A DNA stretch of 64,000 nucleotides from Mycogone perniciosa (GCA_025331125.1 JAOALB010000177.1:1-64000), one strand, 5' to 3'. Positions 53,707 through 64,000 are shown, counted from the first letter of the stretch. Translations and numbers: made by a program. Notes: generated by a model from the sequence alone, not told the origin.

Positions 53707-56700
53707 ATTGAGAAAGCTGCGGGGGAGCTTTGGGTTCCGTGGGCGATTCGTTGTTCCTCTTCAGTGGCAAATGACGGTGGTATAGCCAAGGGTATCGGGG
53801 CGCCCGAGATAGCAATATATACGTCGTTCTCGCGTGTGGTGGGAGGCGAATCAGGTCAAACCAAGGGGGTGAAGTTGTGATGGAATGCAACAGGAGAATG
53901 CAGCGGGCCTAAAAGTCATAAGTCGATGACCTCATAATACTACGAGGCGAGGCGAGCCTTGGCTTGGCTTGGGGTACGAGTATGTGAGTGAAGATGGTCA
54001 GAGTGATCAAAGGAAGCAAGCAAAGACGAGGGTCTAGGTACCGTAGACCTCTTAGGCTGAGAGGAGGGAGTGAACCTTTTATTACAAGACGGAAGCCACC
54101 AGAGTACGAAGTACCCGTACTAATAATACTACGGAGTACTCGTACAACGTTGAACAAGAAGGGGAGTGACCGAAGAAAAAATCGACCGGGGGCGGGGGGC
54201 CCAAACCGAAGCGCCGGTTTCGTTCAATAGGTTGAAGTCTACTTCGACTGGTGACACAATACTGGGTCATCAAATTCACAAGAGTCGGGGAAGAAGGGAG
54301 TAGTTTCTAATTACCGGTTGGCCTAGTCAGGCTGGAATCCGCTAGAAGTCACTGAAGCCAGCGTACCGGGACCGGTCCCGGCCCAAGGCTCTTTTTTTCC
54401 CAGAGCCTCCAAGGCGGGCTCAAACAAGTTCAGGACCCTTGCTTTTTCTTGCTAGCCTCTTCTTCCTTTTTTCCTACGGAGCAGAGGCTTACGCCACCGC
54501 CAGTCAGGCGAGCTGGGCATGCCAGGGCCGAAGGGGGGGAAAACAAGGACCCAGGGGCCGAGTCGGGACTATGAAGGTGACGAGGCGCACGCGGCGCGGG
54601 ATGACGTTGATATCGCTGCGGACGTAATACTATGGAGTACTACTCGTAGTACCTGAACGGACAGGGAGAAAAAAACGGCATTCGCTTGATTTGGCACTCA
54701 TGGGCGAAACATGCCCCTTTTTGCACGTCGGGCGGGAGGTGGAAGCTCCACCAAACAGCTGGGGAATGCATCCGCTCTACCTCGTGTGATTTCTGCAGGC
54801 TGCTGTTTCTGCTAGTGATTCATTTTAGTACCCGGCACGCAGTAAGCACTGTTCGACGACCGTCCGGGGAAGCATCCCATTGATTGCCCCAAGCCTCCTC
54901 CGTTCATCACCGGGGTCGGTGTGTCGATCGATGAGTGACCTGCTGATGCTTGGCAGCGTGGAAGCCAGGATGATAGAGTTTCGTTTCGCATTGCATCCTT
55001 GGATCCTTGGTGGTACTCGTACTAATAGTGCTGCTCCTTGGCTGCGTGCAGTTCCATACATACTCCGTACGAGTATGTACATACGACCGCGATCAGCATG
55101 GCTCCAAATCTCTGTGTTGACAAACCGAACCCAGATCGATCCTGTCTATACGAGTATATACGCTGTCACTCGGCCGAGCTAGAGAAGGCAAAAAGAAAAG
55201 GGAAAAAAAGAAGAAGCTGGCAAGCGACGAATGTCTCGCAATCTTGACAAGCAGAGGTTGTTCCGCTACTACGAGTACGCGGGTTGGCGCAGCTGAACAT
55301 GTAAAATAGTATGTTGGGGTCCGTCACCATCCATTTTGCCCAATGAATTCACTCTAATGCCTTCTGATCAAGCGAGACCCTCGGGTAACTCAAGCCACCA
55401 ACAGCAGCATCTCCGGAAGATGGCAAGTGAAGACTGACGCAGTGCTGACGCCCCAGACATGCATGATAGAGCCTTGACTGAGCTGCCCGCTCAGCTTGAA
55501 GCGTGGGGGTCAGTTTATGTTGTCGATACTCCGTCCGTACATGTTCCGGGCTTAATTCATTCGAACGTGCACGATTCAGGTATGAGCATAAGCCTCAACC
55601 CGAAAACTGGAGAAACATAGCCCGTGCAATCGCCAGTAAGCAATTTTGCCTTATTCGCGATTGGACAGCAGGCCCAATAAATCGCATCGTAGGAGTACTC
55701 CGGTTAGTTCGTATGGAGGAGTTACGAGGAAGAAATCAACGACAAGACGCGTGATTCATTTAGCCTGAGTTGCGGTGTCGGAGCTTCGGAGAAATAGAGT
55801 CCACCAGTCATGTTACACAGTTATTAAGGTCTCTATGTTGAGAATGCCTTCAATATGAGCATACTATTGAGACGGAGTACGGAGTACGGAGTAATACATA
55901 CCGCCCAACCATTTGTTGGGAGTTTCGTGTTAGGGAATAACCTGCGCACAGTTCACGCATCCATTATCATCGATGTACTGCGGGGTCCTCCTAATTCCCA
56001 CCGCCGAGAGGAACACAGCCTGCATGGTTACTTGGTTAGCTGTGGCATTCCATAACATTATGTCGGAATTGGAGGTTAAAAAAAGTCGCAACATAGGTAT
56101 TTGCAATACTGGTATGGAGTACGAAGTAGTTATTTGGTAATTCTTGAAGGAATATCGTACTTCGTATGCTTACCTATATGAATCAACGACTCTCTCCATG
56201 CCTATCTTCCATCCGTGTCTCCTTCATCAGAGCGTCACACCTCCTAAGGGAAATCTATACCGCTATATGCCAAGAGTATGCCCATCTATTTTAAGGATTA
56301 TCAATATTCCCAAAATAATCCACCCTCATATGTCTTACGGGCTTCACACGTGGACTTGATCGATCATTGACCAGGGGCGGGTCGGAAGGACGCCAATGCA
56401 GGACGGAGAATTGAAGATGGCTAGTGATAGCCGCGCCGTTTTCTACCAATTGATGATAGAAACACTATAAATGAGAAGTGATAGAAAAACTAGTGTGTGT
56501 GATGGAGTGAATAGAGTTAAACCACATGAATCTTCAGAAGACACATGCAGACGAGCGACTTGTTCTTATACTATACGGATTGCTTGTGTTGGACACAACA
56601 TGGATAAGATGCAGCAATTAGTGATCAAACCTCGCATCACTCTCTTCCATCAATTTCTCTCCCCTAATTTGTAATCATGACATACCCCGAATATTTGGTG

Positions 56701-57256
56701 CAAAACTTTTCATTCGTCGCTCTCAAGACTTTTTGTCTTCAAGGCTGTCTTAAGCGCAATCTGAGGTGGGCTTGAAACAAAAGTTCAACAGCTTACCCCT
56801 ACCCCGCATGCCACCTCCCTAGAATGGGAACCCCGCCTGTGGCGCAGGCAACGAGTCTGGTGCGTCGAAGTACCAACGGCACGACGTCAACGATGGCGAC
56901 AATTCACTTTCCAGCTTCCCATTGTATAAGGAATATGTACTCTAGGTTAGACCAAAAAAAATAATTCGTTCCCAAAGTACATTACAATACAGTGGAATTT
57001 GTCTTCTCGTACAAATAATGACCATACGGCTCTTTACTATAGCATCAATTCATTGGTAAGCCACATCTGGCACCTCAGCCGCTCGCTAAGCCCTAGCGCA
57101 CCGGCTCTAGCTTCTTCGGGCCAGCATGTGGCTTCTACAAACCTTTCGGCAACCGGACTTGCAGGTTGCGCATGCCGTGAGAAACCGTGGGCCGCTGTTA
57201 GGAAGGTCCCTCAAGAGAGCTGGCTACTTGAACTCCAGCCACGTTTTGCTCTCCTG
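53707..57256. other. 3.5-kb gene desert
   Basis: No gene is supported between gluconokinase and DPP III. TACGGAG/TACGAAG words at 54105-54113, 54130-54138, 55061-55069, 55872-55893 (tandem), 56113-56128 and 56158-56166; a GTACTAC/GTAGTAC palindrome at 54637-54652; GGCTT-type repeats near 53942-53975. An 83-codon open frame at 55503-55754 (+) has no family resemblance. Its right end is the DPP III promoter and leader. Confidence 0.65.
55872..55893. repeat. Tandem TACGGAG units
   Basis: Two full 7-bp TACGGAG units flanked by partial units, in the desert upstream of DPP III. Confidence 0.9.
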
Positions 57257-57400
57257 ATGTATTCTCTTTCTTTGCCCCTCATCTCCCGGAGACTTCCCTC
57301 GCTGAGAGTAGCCGCCTTCAAGCCTTCAATCTCTAGGAATCGACCTGTCCCCCATATCACAAGGCTCTTCACTTCGAGATTTTCCTCTTCGTCAGCCATC
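57257..57400 (+). other. Candidate mitochondrial presequence of DPP III
   Basis: Encodes 48 residues ahead of the canonical Met: seven Arg, one Lys, many Ser/Leu, no acidic residue, ending TRLFTSRFSSSSAI before MKREEL. The first ATG has C at -3 (weak context) and the second has A at -3 (strong), which would allow leaky scanning and two isoforms. Confidence 0.55.
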
Positions 57401-59934
57401 ATGAAGCGCGAGGAGCTCACTCACTACCTGGCTGACCAGCCGCCTTCCGTGGTTCGCCTTGAGATTGAGAAGCACTTCGCGACTCTCAATGACCAGCAGA
57501 AGCGCTATGCTCACTTTATCAGCAAGTCAGTTCTTACCTTTCCTCCTTTCTGGATGTAAGTTGCGATGCTATCGAGCATGTCCTAACCAATTCTCTTACA
57601 GGGCCGCCTTTGCCGGCACCAGAATTGTTCTGCGACAGCTCTCCCCCGAGTCTGAGCCCATCTATGACTTGATCATTGTCCTTCACAAGTCTTCCGGCGG
57701 CGACTGGAACTCGCTCGCCAGCAAGGCTGGTGTCGAGGAGTCCGAGCTCACCCACTTCTTGGAGTACGCTGCCATGTTCCTTGGAAACAATGGCAATTAC
57801 AAGAGCTTCGGAGACTCCAAGTTCATCCCCCGATGCAGCGAGAAGACTGTTGCTGCCCTGGCCACTACCTCCCCGGAAGCTACCAAGTTCTACGAGGCGA
57901 CCAAGGGAGCCATCTTTAGTCACGATGACCCCGCCTCCATGCATCTGGGATTCCCTGACGCTGGCCATATGACTACCTACTATCCCGACTCCAAGAACAT
58001 CACCAAGGATGAGATTGAGGCCGTCTCTTCCTGGATGGAGAAGAAGGGACTGCTTCCCGAGAATACGAGATTGCGCAAGAATACCGACGGAAACTTTGAA
58101 ATTCTCATCGCTTCTGCCGCGACTAGTGTCCCAGCTGAGGGTGGTGACATTGGAAAGGAGACCAAGTTCTCCCTTGACGATGGCCTGTTGAAGGGCAAGA
58201 CCATTACCCTTGTATACGGTGATTATACCGAGGAGATGAAGAGCATTACTGCCTATATCAAGCAGGCTGCTGTTAATGCAGAAAACGATAATCAGAAGAA
58301 CATGCATCTGGCATATGCCAAATCATTCGAGGGTGGCTCTCTGGAGGCGTTCAAGGACAGCCAGCGTTTCTGGATCAAGGATAAGGGCCCCACGGTTGAG
58401 AGCAACATCGGTTTCATCGAAACGTATCGTGACCCGGCTGGTGTCCGTGGCGAATGGGAGGGTTTTGCTTCTAGTACGTCAATCTGCCCCGTTGTTTGCA
58501 TGATCATGGTTTACTAACAACACGCAGTGGTTAACCGTGAGTTTTTATCACCCTTGGGTGTGCATTGATAAACGTTGTAGCTCACATTCTTGCTAGAGGA
58601 GCGAACTCGTGCTTTTGGTGAACTTGTCTCTGCCGCTCCGACACTGATTCCTCTATTGCCTTGGGGTAAGGAGTTCGAGAAGGACAAGTTCCTGTCTCCC
58701 GACTTTACGTCTCTGGAGGTCATGACATTCGCAGGTAATGAATACGAATTACCCATTTCACCACAGAAGCTCACAGTTGTTACAGGTTCCAGAATACCTG
58801 CCGGTATCAATATGTATGTTGAGAAGCGCTATGCTTGAGCTACGTTGAAGAAATTCCGCTCACTGCCACCACCTAGCCCCAATTATGATGATATCCGACA
58901 AACAGAGGGATTCAAGAACGTATCTCTAGGCAACGTTCTCAGCGCTAAGGCTCCGAATGAGAAGATCCCCTTCATCCGTGACGAGGATCTGGCAGTGTAC
59001 CAGGCCAACCGCGACGCCTCCTTCGAGGTCCAAGTCGGACTTCATGAGCTTACCGGTAGGCCACGCTTCGGAACTTTCTGTAGGATCTTGAGCTAACTCT
59101 CCAAGGCCACGGATGCGGTAAACTTCTACAGGAAACTTCCTCCGGAGTTTACAACTTTGACAAGGAGAACCCTCCTGTTAGCCCAGTTACCCAGAAGCCT
59201 ATCACAACCTGGTACAAGCCAGGTCAGACGTGGGGCTCTGTTTTCGGCAGCATCGCCGCCTCATATGAGGAGTGCCGTGCTGAATTGGTTGCTATGTACC
59301 TGAGCTGCGAGTTCCCCGTCTTGAAGATCTTCGGATTTGGAGATGGTTCTTTGGACATGGATGGTGAGGCAGGTGATGTTCTCTATGCCTCTTACCTGTC
59401 TATGGCCCGAGCTGGCCTTGCCTCCCTCGAAATGTGGGATCCCAAGAGCCAGAAGTGGGGACAGGCACATAGCCAAGCTCGCTTCTCGATTCTCAAGTGC
59501 TTCCTTGAGGCGGGAGATGACTTCTGCAAGCTGGACTACACCAAAGATGACCTCTCTGATTTGACTATCAAGCTGGATCGATCTAAGATTCTCACGGCTG
59601 GCCGTGATGGTAAGTGTTCTGAAACCTGTCACATGTGCGACGCATATGCTAACAGGACTCCTTAGCTGTTGCCAAGTACCTGCAGAAACTACATGTTTAC
59701 AAGTCCACTGCCGACGTTGAGACCGGCACCAAGTTCTATACTGAGATGACCACGGTTGGACTGGACTTCTGGGGCACCAAGGTCCGCGACGTCGTCCTGG
59801 CCAATAAGCAGCCCCGCAAGGTCTTCATCCAGTCCAACACCACTCTGGACGAGGCTACGGGCAGTGTGACGCTCAAGCATTACGATGCCACGCTGACGGG
59901 CATGATTCAGAGCTGGGTGGACAGAAACCTGTGA
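57257..59934 (+). CDS. Dipeptidyl peptidase III (M49), two candidate starts
   Basis: Exons start-57525, 57602-58473, 58528-58536 (9 nt), 58597-58734, 58786-58813, 58877-59055, 59106-59609 and 59666-59934. From the ATG at 57401 the product is 707 aa, the usual DPP III size; from the in-frame ATG at 57257 it is 755 aa, with a 48-residue extension rich in Arg and without Asp or Glu. Zinc site: HELTGH with H447, E448 and H452 (707-aa numbering; rebuilt across the 50-nt intron) and EECRAE with E506-type ligand at 505-510. Other family segments: YYPDSKNITKDEIEAVSSWM, IPNYDDIRQTEGFKNVSLGN. The enzyme removes dipeptides from short peptides in the cytosol. Introns are 50-76 nt. Apparent stops near 58836 and 59094 lie inside introns. 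Confidence 0.94.
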
Positions 59935-60453
59935 GGAATTTAGTCATTGGATAAAAGTTTGGTGATTGTGTAAATACCCATTATTACGTCACCTGCGGCA
60001 GCCACAAGCACCGAATACAAATACTACTACTACTACTACTTCGTACGGGTACTACGCCCTGCATAGTCTCAACAGTCGATTTGATTCTCAAAGACAACTC
60101 ATAGCTCCTGAGAGACGACAAACGACTGACTGGTGCGTGAAAGCAAAGTTGGTAGTATTAGTTACATATCTAGGTAGTATGTACTCTCGTCCCCGGGCAA
60201 GGATGCTTGGATGCGCGATTCAAGTGTATCGTCACGGTCATACACCAGAAATCTGGTGAAAATCATTTATGCTCGTTTGTTTTTTTGACTGTAAAACCTG
60301 ATTACAGACGCCAAGATGTGACCGATGCCGTCGACTTCCAAATGCAATTGGCCAAACCAGCCCAATTCGGAGACCCTTTCCGTTCTACAACCCGCATCTT
60401 GACCAACACCCCAGTGAACTCCACCCACGCTCCGGCGCAAGATCTTGTCGAGT
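59935..60453. other. Convergent 3' intergenic space DPP III / eL6
   Basis: 519 bp. A (TAC)n run ending in TACTTCGTA lies at 60022-60045. No gene. Confidence 0.55.
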
Positions 60454-61442
60454 CTACCACGCCATCTCGTGGGGCTTGTCACCCTTCCGCAAGCTGAAGG
60501 TGCTTGCGAGGTAGTTGGCCAGCAGATCCACCTTCTTGATGTTGGCGATCAGAGCCTTGTCGATGGCCTTCTGGTCGGCGACACGGCTGCTGTTGATCTC
60601 CTTCTTCTGTAGAACCACCCATGTCAGTAAAACGCCGTCGCATGGCTTGGGCGTAGCCCGGAATCGCGATATTGTCGAAACATACCTGAGCCTTCTCTCC
60701 CTGCTTGAAGAAAGCCTCCTGGCTGGCCTTCTCCTTGGCCTTGTCGGCGGTGAAGTACTTGGGCTGGGAGACCTCCTCGATCTTGGCCTCATCCAGGCCC
60801 GAGATGTCGACGGTGTAGGAGGTGGCAATGACGTATCGCGAGTTGACTCTTCGCAGGGGGACGCCGTTGATCTTGAAGGGGCCGGTGACGAGGAGGACAC
60901 CCTGGTCGAGAGTCTTGAGGAGGACGACACGCTTGCCACGGAAGCGACCGGCGAGGAGGATCAGAACGGTACCGGGCTGCAGAGACTTTCGGGGAGTCCA
61001 AGTTCGGATGGCCTTGCGGACCTGGAGTTTCAAAATGTGTTAGTGCGACTATATTCACAGAGGATGTCGTCAAATCGCCCAAAAAAAAGACTGTCTGGCC
61101 GAGTGCATCGCAGATTTGGGCGTATGTAGGGCTGTCGCGGTGATATATCTGGTCGATGTAGATTTTGATATCCGCCGCCAAACCAGCAAACTCCCTGGTG
61201 ACCAGCCTTCCCCCCTATTGCCGACTCGCTTTTCCCAGCTCAATTCGAATCGCCCAAGGTGCGAATGCAGACATTTGTCTCAAGGCCTCTTTTCCCTCCC
61301 TTTCCCTTCCCTGATGCGACGCATAACCAAAACTCACCTTCTTGAGCTCGCTCTCATCATCAGCGCTGTACCACTTCTTCGCCTTATCCGCGGAGGCGGG
61401 GACCTCCCGGGTCGACTTCCCGAACTGCTGGACCGAGGACAT
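60454..61442 (-). CDS. RPL6: 60S ribosomal protein eL6
   Basis: Exons 61442-61338, 61021-60686 and 60606-60454 (introns 316 and 79 nt) give 197 aa. The N-terminus MSSVQQFGKSTREVPASADK leads across the first splice to VRKAIRTWTPRKSLQPGTVL. The core ILLAGRFRGKRVVLLKTLDQ and GPFKINGVPLRRVNSRYVIA is the eL6 signature. The C-terminal helix KKVDLLANYLASTFSLRKGD follows, ending PHEMAW. eL6 sits on the 60S solvent side. The long first intron near the start codon is typical of ribosomal protein genes. Divergent from HSP78 with 471 bp between starts. Confidence 0.95.
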
Positions 61443-61913
61443 GTTGACTCTCTCGGGGTGTGTCTGGTATGGGGGTGGTGGAGAGGATGAGGAAGAGACA
61501 CGTTCGTGATGTTCGCCCGTAAATGTTGGATTTCTTTGTGAGCGCCGCTAGCGAGTTTGTGGGAAGCAAAATGTGAACCCTCTGGCACTAGCCGTTTACG
61601 GAATCGGTACGTACCTGGATTTGCCGCCCAGCAGGTGGAACATGGGGCTCAGTGCACGTGCTGATAAGATAAGAACTTCTGACTTTGGGCCGATGGCGGC
61701 CGAAAGTGCTCGAAAGTGCTCTCGCGATCGTGACGTTACGGGAAGGAGAGAAGAAGAGACGGAGAGGGTCTATCCAGCATTGGCTGGGCGGACGGTTTCA
61801 CTATAGAAGAGAAACGCCACCAATATCCCACTGCTATAGAAACAATTCAATTTCCTTCTCGTCACATCCATCATTCTTATGGTTGCGCTTCATTAACACC
61901 TATATTCTCCGAA
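61443..61913. promoter_or_regulatory. Divergent promoter region eL6 / HSP78
   Basis: 471 bp serving a ribosomal protein gene and a heat-shock gene. It carries the tandem CGAAAGTGCT decamer at 61701-61720 and AACCCTC near 61576. No gene. Confidence 0.5.
61701..61722 (+). promoter_or_regulatory. Tandem decamer resembling a degenerate heat-shock element
   Basis: CGAAAGTGCT twice in tandem, about 200 nt upstream of the HSP78 start. GAA triplets recur every 10 bp with TGC where a consensus element has TTC (GAAnnTTCnnGAA). Spacing fits Hsf1 trimer binding but the middle triplet is imperfect. Confidence 0.3.
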
Positions 61914-64000
61914 ATGCAAGCCAGACGACAATTGATATCATCGGCCCAGCGCATTGCTGGAGCCACCGGCAGAACTGCACGACCAGCGATTGCGCGAGCG
62001 ACGATCGGGCCGTTGGTTCACGGAACATCGTTACTTCGCCTCCTTCCCAGTCTATCAGCACGAACGTATGCGAATGGACGTCCACATCCCCCGGGAGGGA
62101 CCCATCGAATGAACATGGGAGGCGAGGAGGAGAAGCCTGCGTTGGAACAGTTTGGCATTGACCTGACGGCGCGCGCACGAGATGGCAAGCTGGACCCGGT
62201 CATCGGACGAGATGCAGAGATCCAACGTACCATTCAGATCCTGTCACGGCGAACGAAGAACAACCCAGTGCTCATCGGAAATGCCGGAACGGGCAAGACC
62301 GCAATTCTTGAAGGATTGGCGTTGCGCATCGTGCGCGGCGATGTGCCTGAGAGTGTCAAGAACAAGAGGGTGATTACGTTGGATCTTGGGTCTCTCATCG
62401 CTGGGGCCAAGTTCAGGGGCGACTTTGAAGAGCGTTTGAAAAAAGTGCTGGATGAGGTGCAAAAGGCAGAGGGCCAAATCATCTTGTTCATTGACGAGCT
62501 TCATACTCTCCTTGGTCTTGGGAAAGCCGAAGGTTCCATCGATGCCTCGAATCTGCTGAAACCCGCACTAGCTCGTGGTGAGCTACAATGCTGCGGAGCT
62601 ACAACATTGAACGAGTATCGGCAAATTGAAAAGGATGTAGCCCTTGCCAGACGCTTCCAGCCTATTATTGTCAGTGAGCCCACGGTGGAGGATACAATCA
62701 GCATTCTGCGGGGCATCAAGGACAAGTATGAAGTGCACCATGGCGTCCGAATTACTGACGGCGCCTTGGTGGCTGCTGCAACCTTATCCAATCGATACAT
62801 CACCGATCGTTTCCTTCCAGACAAGGCAATTGATCTGATGGATGAAGCTGCCAGTCATCTGAAGCTTCAGCACGAATCAAAACCCGAAGATATCATGCGC
62901 CTCGACCACAAAATCATGACAATCCAGATTGAGCTGGAGAGTTTACGCAAAGAAACCGACATTGCTAGCAAGGAGCGCAGGGGAAAGCTTGAGGGGGATT
63001 TGAAGAGGTATTACGATGATATTTCAGAACTCAATGCCCGATGGGATAAAGAAAAGGCTGAGATCGAGTCCGTCAAGAAGGTGCAGACTGATCTTGACAA
63101 GGCCAAGTTTGAACTAGAGCAGGCTCAGAGAGATGGAAACTTTGCTCGAGCCTCAGAACTGCGGTTTGGAGTGATCCCTACTCTCGAGCAAAAGTTGCCA
63201 TCTGATGGAGAGGGTCAGCAGGACAAGAGCGAAGGGGCCCTCATCCACGATTCGGTGACGGCGGATGACATTGGCAATGTCGTTTCACGAATCACCGGCA
63301 TCCCGGTCTCGAAACTTACATCGGGTCACATCGAAAAACTAGTTCACATGGAGGACTCGCTCCGAGAGTCTGTCAAGGGACAAGATGAGGCCATCAAGGC
63401 TGTATCCAACGCTGTGCGCCTCCAACGAGCCGGTCTGAGTGGCGATAACCGTCCCTTGGCATCTTTCTTCTTCCTGGGACCTACTGGTGTCGGCAAGACA
63501 GAGCTGTGCAAGAAACTCGCAAACTTCCTCTTCTCAACAGAGTCTGCAGTCGTTCGGTTTGACATGTCGGAATTCCAGGAGAAACACACCATTTCTCGTC
63601 TCATCGGCGCTCCGTCTGGATATGTTGGATATGAAGATGCAGGACAGCTCACAGAAGCCGTCCGCCGGAAACCATATGCCGTCCTTCTCTTTGACGAATT
63701 TGAAAAGGCACATCGCGATATCTCCGCCCTGCTCCTCCAGGTCCTCGATGAGGGTTATCTGACCGATGCCCAGGGGCACAAGGTTGATTTCAAGAACACC
63801 ATCATTGTCTTGACATCAAATCTCGGAGCAGATATTCTTGTCGGCCAAAACCACTTACACCCATATAAGGAGAATGCGGAGGGTGATATCGACCCATCAG
63901 TACGCAAGGCGGTGATGGACGTGGTGGCTTCTGCCTACCCGCCAGAGTTCCTCAACCGCATCGACTCCTTCATCATCTTCAAGCGTCTAGCCATGACTGC
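61914..64000 (+). CDS. HSP78: Mitochondrial ClpB-type disaggregase HSP78 (partial)
   Basis: Starts at ATG 61914 and runs open, without introns, to the window end: 695 codons and two bases of an expected ~800. The N-terminus (MQARRQLISSAQRIAGATGR..., SARTYANGR) is a mitochondrial presequence, and the Clp N domain is absent, as in Hsp78. AAA-1: LEQFGIDLTARARDGKLDPVIGRD, Walker A GNAGTGKT at 122-129, Walker B FIDELH with D194-E195. A coiled-coil middle domain covers about residues 320-420. AAA-2: Walker A GPTGVGKT at 522-529, Walker B LFDEFEKAH with D594-E595. It solubilises aggregated matrix proteins with mitochondrial Hsp70, whose Fe-S co-chaperone JAC1 is also in this window. The C-terminal ~100 residues lie beyond the window. 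Confidence 0.95.
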   Translation, partial: MQARRQLISSAQRIAGATGRTARPAIARATIGPLVHGTSLLRLLPSLSARTYANGRPHPPGGTHRMNMGGEEEKPALEQFGIDLTARARDGKLDPVIGRDAEIQRTIQILSRRTKNNPVLIGNAGTGKTAILEGLALRIVRGDVPESVKNKRVITLDLGSLIAGAKFRGDFEERLKKVLDEVQKAEGQIILFIDELHTLLGLGKAEGSIDASNLLKPALARGELQCCGATTLNEYRQIEKDVALARRFQPIIVSEPTVEDTISILRGIKDKYEVHHGVRITDGALVAAATLSNRYITDRFLPDKAIDLMDEAASHLKLQHESKPEDIMRLDHKIMTIQIELESLRKETDIASKERRGKLEGDLKRYYDDISELNARWDKEKAEIESVKKVQTDLDKAKFELEQAQRDGNFARASELRFGVIPTLEQKLPSDGEGQQDKSEGALIHDSVTADDIGNVVSRITGIPVSKLTSGHIEKLVHMEDSLRESVKGQDEAIKAVSNAVRLQRAGLSGDNRPLASFFFLGPTGVGKTELCKKLANFLFSTESAVVRFDMSEFQEKHTISRLIGAPSGYVGYEDAGQLTEAVRRKPYAVLLFDEFEKAHRDISALLLQVLDEGYLTDAQGHKVDFKNTIIVLTSNLGADILVGQNHLHPYKENAEGDIDPSVRKAVMDVVASAYPPEFLNRIDSFIIFKRLAMT

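Noticed and set aside
57534..58307. 257-codon open frame antisense to DPP III
   Set aside because: Shadow of a highly biased coding strand; no family resemblance.
58814..58876. Apparent early stop of DPP III (frame closing at about 58838)
   Set aside because: It lies in a 63-nt GT-AG intron; splicing 58813 to 58877 restores the family sequence IPNYDDIRQTEG, so the gene is not broken.
60515..61129. 204-codon frame antisense to eL6
   Set aside because: Covers eL6 exons and introns; translation is Leu/Gly/Asp repeats without a domain.

Overview
The window is nuclear DNA of a filamentous ascomycete (Pezizomycotina). It is gene dense, with 27 protein genes in 64 kb. Introns are mostly 50-125 nt with GTRNGT donors and CTAAC or CTGAC branch sites. 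The gene set is typically fungal: palF/RIM8, SHR3, a Zap1/ZafA zinc regulator, a WSC protein and the ORT1 ornithine carrier. The compact 60-nt introns and protein details look most like Sordariomycetes, perhaps Hypocreales; that placement is inference. I found no transposon, tRNA, rRNA or CRISPR array.

Layout, left to right: an unknown acidic protein (-), TPC1 thiamine-pyrophosphate carrier (+), nucleoside hydrolase (-), RED/IK-like splicing factor (-), REV1 polymerase (+), a DUF3712-type membrane protein (-), cytochrome b2-like lactate dehydrogenase (-), JAC1/HSCB co-chaperone (+), palF/RIM8 arrestin (-), CDC6 (-), TSPO (+), ORT1/ARG11 carrier (-), SHR3 (-), WSC protein (+), HCNGP (-), PRP5 helicase (+), a small lipid-anchor candidate (-), ZafA-like zinc-finger regulator (+), ADE17/PurH (-), ribosomal protein uL29/L35 (-), GOS1 SNARE (+), ATP10 (-), branched-chain ketoacid dehydrogenase E2 (+), gluconokinase (-), dipeptidyl peptidase III (+), ribosomal protein eL6 (-) and HSP78/ClpB (+, cut by the window end).

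All multi-exon models were built by joining reading frames across GT-AG introns so that conserved family motifs continue; none has transcript support. These are housekeeping genes, not a metabolic cluster. Recurrent themes are mitochondrial functions (TPC1, JAC1, ORT1, TSPO, ATP10, BCKDH-E2, HSP78) and pre-mRNA splicing (RED, HCNGP, PRP5). Genes alternate strand unusually strictly: 21 of 26 neighbour pairs are convergent or divergent, and no two adjacent genes are both on the + strand.

The gene-poor gaps (13.0-16.5, 22.9-24.1, 28.7-30.5, 38.9-40.9 and 53.7-57.3 kb) share a dispersed 7-bp word family (TACGGAG/TACGAAG and complements), sometimes in short tandem runs. The best leads are this word family, a DPP III gene that appears built for dual cytosolic/mitochondrial targeting, frame-preserving introns in PRP5 and CDC6, tiny exons in DPP III and L35, and a small MGNICGK-type protein.
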